NCBI GenBank assembly: GCA_964424205.1
Contig: CAYRIF010000177.1
Coordinates: forward strand, 1-8,054
Source: CAYRIF01 sp964424205
GTDB taxonomy: Bacteria > Bacteroidota > Bacteroidia > Cytophagales > Cyclobacteriaceae
DNA: 8,054 nucleotides
Direction: 5' to 3'
Position 1 is the stretch's first letter. Each line of letters opens with the position of its first letter. Positions 5,892 through 8,054 of the stretch are shown piece by piece. The notes under the pieces are model-generated. The model saw only the letters and a program-made list of their open reading frames with translations, was not told the DNA's origin and did not search any database. A program made the position numbers and the translations under genes.

Positions 5892-7385
5892 ATGGGCATA
5901 GTTGTTAAGCAGAGTATTAAGGCTTCAGTTTTTACATACCTTGGTGCTATCATAGGCTATTTTAACATACTCTGGCTTTACCCAAAATTTCTAAGTACAG
6001 AAGAAATTGGCATGTTCCGTACCATTCAGGACACAGCAATTTTACTAGTACCATTTGCTCAAATGGGGCTTGGATCTACATTGTTGAAGTTTTTCCCAGA
6101 CTTTAAAAACAAAAAAGAAAAGGGGATTGCCTTCCTAAATACTTTAGTTATTGCTGGCATAGGGAGTGCTTTAGTGTTTATAGGGCTACTTTACTTGTTC
6201 CGTTTACCAATCCAAAATATTTTCAAAGAACAAGCTGCCACCATAATTCCTTACCTAAAACTAATTCTGGTATTGATAGTTATACTAACCATAAGTGGAA
6301 TTTCAGAAGCATACTCAAGGTCTCTTCTTAAAATTGTATTTCCAAATTTTGTAAAAGAAGTGCTGATTCGAGTTTTATCCAGTATTATTGTTAGCCTCTA
6401 CTTTCTAAAATACATTAGCCTAGATGGGTTGTTGTTATCCTTAGTCGGTGTTTATATGATTGCGCTACTAGTGATGGTTATTTACCTTGCCTATCTAAAA
6501 CAACTCTCTTTCACTTTAAGTTTTAAGATTTATGATAAAAAAGCAATCAAAAAAATCACACAATATAGTCTGTTTTCTGTACTAAGTGCCAGTAGTGGAA
6601 TAATTGTCATGAAAATTGACAGCCTCATGGTTACGGCACTTTTAGGTTTGACTACCAATGCTGTTTATACCACTGCCTTTTTTATAGCCACGGTTATAGA
6701 AATGCCAAAGAGGGCTTTGCACCAAATTACAACACCGCTCATTTCTAATCACTTCAAAAATAATAACCTTGCAGAAGTTAGTAATATATATATAAAATCA
6801 TCCCTTAATATGCTAATCATTGGACTGCTCATTCTAATTGGCATTTGGGCAAACATCGATAACTTATACTTCCTAATTCCAAAATGGAAAACATTTGCGC
6901 CAGGTAAAATTGTTGTTTTGCTCATAGGAGTAAGTAAGCTAATAGACATGTCGATGGGTAACAATGGTGAAATTATTATGATGTCTAAGTATTACAAATT
7001 CAACATTGTCGCTATCTCTGCATTGGCAATTGGCGTAATCATAGGTAATTATTTTCTAATTCCGATGTATGGTATGATGGGCGCCGCACTCGCATCGTTA
7101 CTTGCAATGGTTGTGTATAATATTACCAAATTGCTTTTCATCAAAGCAAAGTACAACATGCAGCCTATTAATATAAATACAGTAAAAGTACTCGCTGTAG
7201 GCATTGCGGTATACTACCTCAGTACTTATATACCAACAATGCAACCATTATTTTTAGATATCTTGCTCAGGTCTGGTGCCATTACTTTGGTATATGGATT
7301 GCTTATTCTAAAACTAAAGGTCTCCAGCGATATAAATTCCATTATTAATCAAATAATAAAAGGTGAGTATTTCAAAAAAAAATAA
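5892..7385 (+). CDS. Polysaccharide flippase, Wzx/MOP superfamily membrane protein
   Basis: Moves a lipid-linked oligosaccharide repeat from the cytoplasmic to the periplasmic face of the inner membrane. The 497-residue protein is almost entirely hydrophobic helices, roughly 12-14 membrane segments by eye, for example near residues 12-34, 48-68, 78-103, 118-142, 157-177 and 179-202, then several more to the C-terminus. This is the size and layout of Wzx-like MOP flippases. The opening, with SVFTYLGAIIGYFNILWLYP followed by LSTEEIGMFRTIQD, is typical: a first helix, then a short conserved amphipathic stretch. EMPKRALHQITTPLISNHF in the middle is also typical of Bacteroidota members. It starts at the ATG at 5892 and no Shine-Dalgarno is seen. 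Its TAA is one base before the amidohydrolase ATG, so the two are almost surely co-transcribed. Substrate specificity cannot be predicted. The family call is firm. Confidence 0.9.
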   Translation: MGIVVKQSIKASVFTYLGAIIGYFNILWLYPKFLSTEEIGMFRTIQDTAILLVPFAQMGLGSTLLKFFPDFKNKKEKGIAFLNTLVIAGIGSALVFIGLLYLFRLPIQNIFKEQAATIIPYLKLILVLIVILTISGISEAYSRSLLKIVFPNFVKEVLIRVLSSIIVSLYFLKYISLDGLLLSLVGVYMIALLVMVIYLAYLKQLSFTLSFKIYDKKAIKKITQYSLFSVLSASSGIIVMKIDSLMVTALLGLTTNAVYTTAFFIATVIEMPKRALHQITTPLISNHFKNNNLAEVSNIYIKSSLNMLIIGLLILIGIWANIDNLYFLIPKWKTFAPGKIVVLLIGVSKLIDMSMGNNGEIIMMSKYYKFNIVAISALAIGVIIGNYFLIPMYGMMGAALASLLAMVVYNITKLLFIKAKYNMQPININTVKVLAVGIAVYYLSTYIPTMQPLFLDILLRSGAITLVYGLLILKLKVSSDINSIINQIIKGEYFKKK

Positions 7386-7386
7386 A

Positions 7387-8054
7387 ATGTTACCCTTTAA
7401 AATAATAAATCCAACCAAAGGAAGCGTTCCGATTCTAATAAGTGTACCGCACTGCGGAACACTTTTTCCAGAGGATATCAAAGCACAATATTACCCACAG
7501 TTTATCAAAGACCCTGATGACACTGACTGGTTCGTGGATAGACTATACGATTTTGCCTCAGAAATGGGCATTACGATGATTCAAGCTGTTTACAGCAGGT
7601 TAGTTATTGATTTAAACAGGGATCCTAAACAAAAACCCTTGTATAATGATGGAAGAATTATCACCGAACTCGTCCCAAAAACTGATTTTCACGGTAATGA
7701 CATTTACAAAACAGCACCAAGTAAAAGGGAAATTAACCGGCGAATATCAGCATACTACGAACCCTATCATAGCAAAATAGGGAGTATTTTAAAGACGCTC
7801 AAAGAAGAATTTGGGCAAGCGGTATTGTTTGATGCACATGCTATAAGACAGTATGTACCTACTATTCAAAAAGACAAATTTCCTGACCTTATTTTGGGAG
7901 ATGCCGATGAAACGTCAGCAGATAAACGAATTATCGAAACGATGCTAAATAATCTTTCTTCCGGCAATTATTCTCTCCGTCACAATACCCCATTCAAAGG
8001 AGGACAGATTACCAGAAGCTTCGGAAAGCCGAAAACGGGAATCCATGCACTACA
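7387..8054 (+). CDS. N-formylglutamate amidohydrolase family protein, N-terminal 222 codons (3' end beyond the right edge)
   Basis: The family hydrolyses N-formyl-L-glutamate to glutamate and formate, the last step of one histidine degradation route, using a metal-dependent zinc-peptidase-like fold. I translated the frame from the ATG at 7387; it is open to the window end. Motifs: ISVPHCG (18-24, metal-ligand His22), KDPDDTDWFVDRLY (41-54), YSRLVIDLNRDP (69-80), LFDAHAI (147-153, His151), GDADETSADKRII (171-183) and NTPFKGGQITRSFGKPKTGI (200-219). Members have about 260 residues, so only a short C-terminal part is missing. No other histidine-utilisation gene is in view. In Bacteroidota, homologues often sit away from hut genes, so the true substrate is uncertain and hutG is not assigned. 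The start is one base after the flippase stop, pointing to translational coupling. GC looks somewhat higher than in the flippase. Confidence 0.9.
   Translation, partial: MLPFKIINPTKGSVPILISVPHCGTLFPEDIKAQYYPQFIKDPDDTDWFVDRLYDFASEMGITMIQAVYSRLVIDLNRDPKQKPLYNDGRIITELVPKTDFHGNDIYKTAPSKREINRRISAYYEPYHSKIGSILKTLKEEFGQAVLFDAHAIRQYVPTIQKDKFPDLILGDADETSADKRIIETMLNNLSSGNYSLRHNTPFKGGQITRSFGKPKTGIHAL

Noticed and set aside
6749..6964. Minus-strand 71-codon open frame inside the flippase gene
   Set aside because: Antisense to a clear multi-helix membrane protein; no independent support.

Overview
The window looks like a chromosomal segment of a low-GC member of the Bacteroidota (Flavobacteriia/Cytophagia type). 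Four things point there: AT-rich leaders without clear Shine-Dalgarno sequences; two exact matches to the Bacteroidota -7 promoter element TAnnTTTG; a lipoprotein whose Cys is followed by the acidic GSDDSD stretch used for surface export in this phylum; and the character of the proteins. No rRNA, tRNA, CRISPR array, intact insertion sequence or phage gene was seen.

Layout. Bases 1-1425 are housekeeping and run on the minus strand: the N-terminal 235 codons of arginyl-tRNA synthetase, a minus-strand terminator, and a YceI-family secreted lipocalin-like protein. At 1537-2049 (plus) lies a KdsC/YrbI-type HAD sugar-phosphate phosphatase. The gene-poor stretch 2050-2475 holds two hairpins, a roughly 107-bp inverted-repeat element around a GTCATTCCTG/CAGGAAT palindrome, and a possible gene remnant. 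A surface lipoprotein (cadherin-like plus LamG domains, minus strand) follows at 2476-3519. A second poor stretch, 3520-3824, carries a short plus-strand open frame that looks like the orphaned 3' end of a lost gene. Its last codons resemble those of the HAD phosphatase. Then come a GT4 glycosyltransferase (minus), a class I methyltransferase-like protein (plus), a Wzx/MOP-type polysaccharide flippase (plus) and, one base later, the first 222 codons of an N-formylglutamate amidohydrolase family protein that runs off the right edge.

How the genes fit together. The HAD phosphatase (making a Kdo- or nonulosonate-type acid sugar), glycosyltransferase, methyltransferase and flippase together look like part of a surface-polysaccharide or glycan locus: sugar supply, chain assembly, modification, and transfer across the inner membrane. 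The surface lipoprotein may bind glycans or adhere at the cell surface. Alternating strands, gene fragments and repeats in both gaps suggest a patchwork locus shaped by gene gain and loss.

Limits. I found no convincing wholly new system. The most useful leads are the orphan 3' end with its match to the phosphatase tail, the inverted-repeat element, the one-base coupling of flippase and amidohydrolase, and the glycosyltransferase with Gln where Glu is usual. All similarity statements rest on reading motifs, not on database searches.
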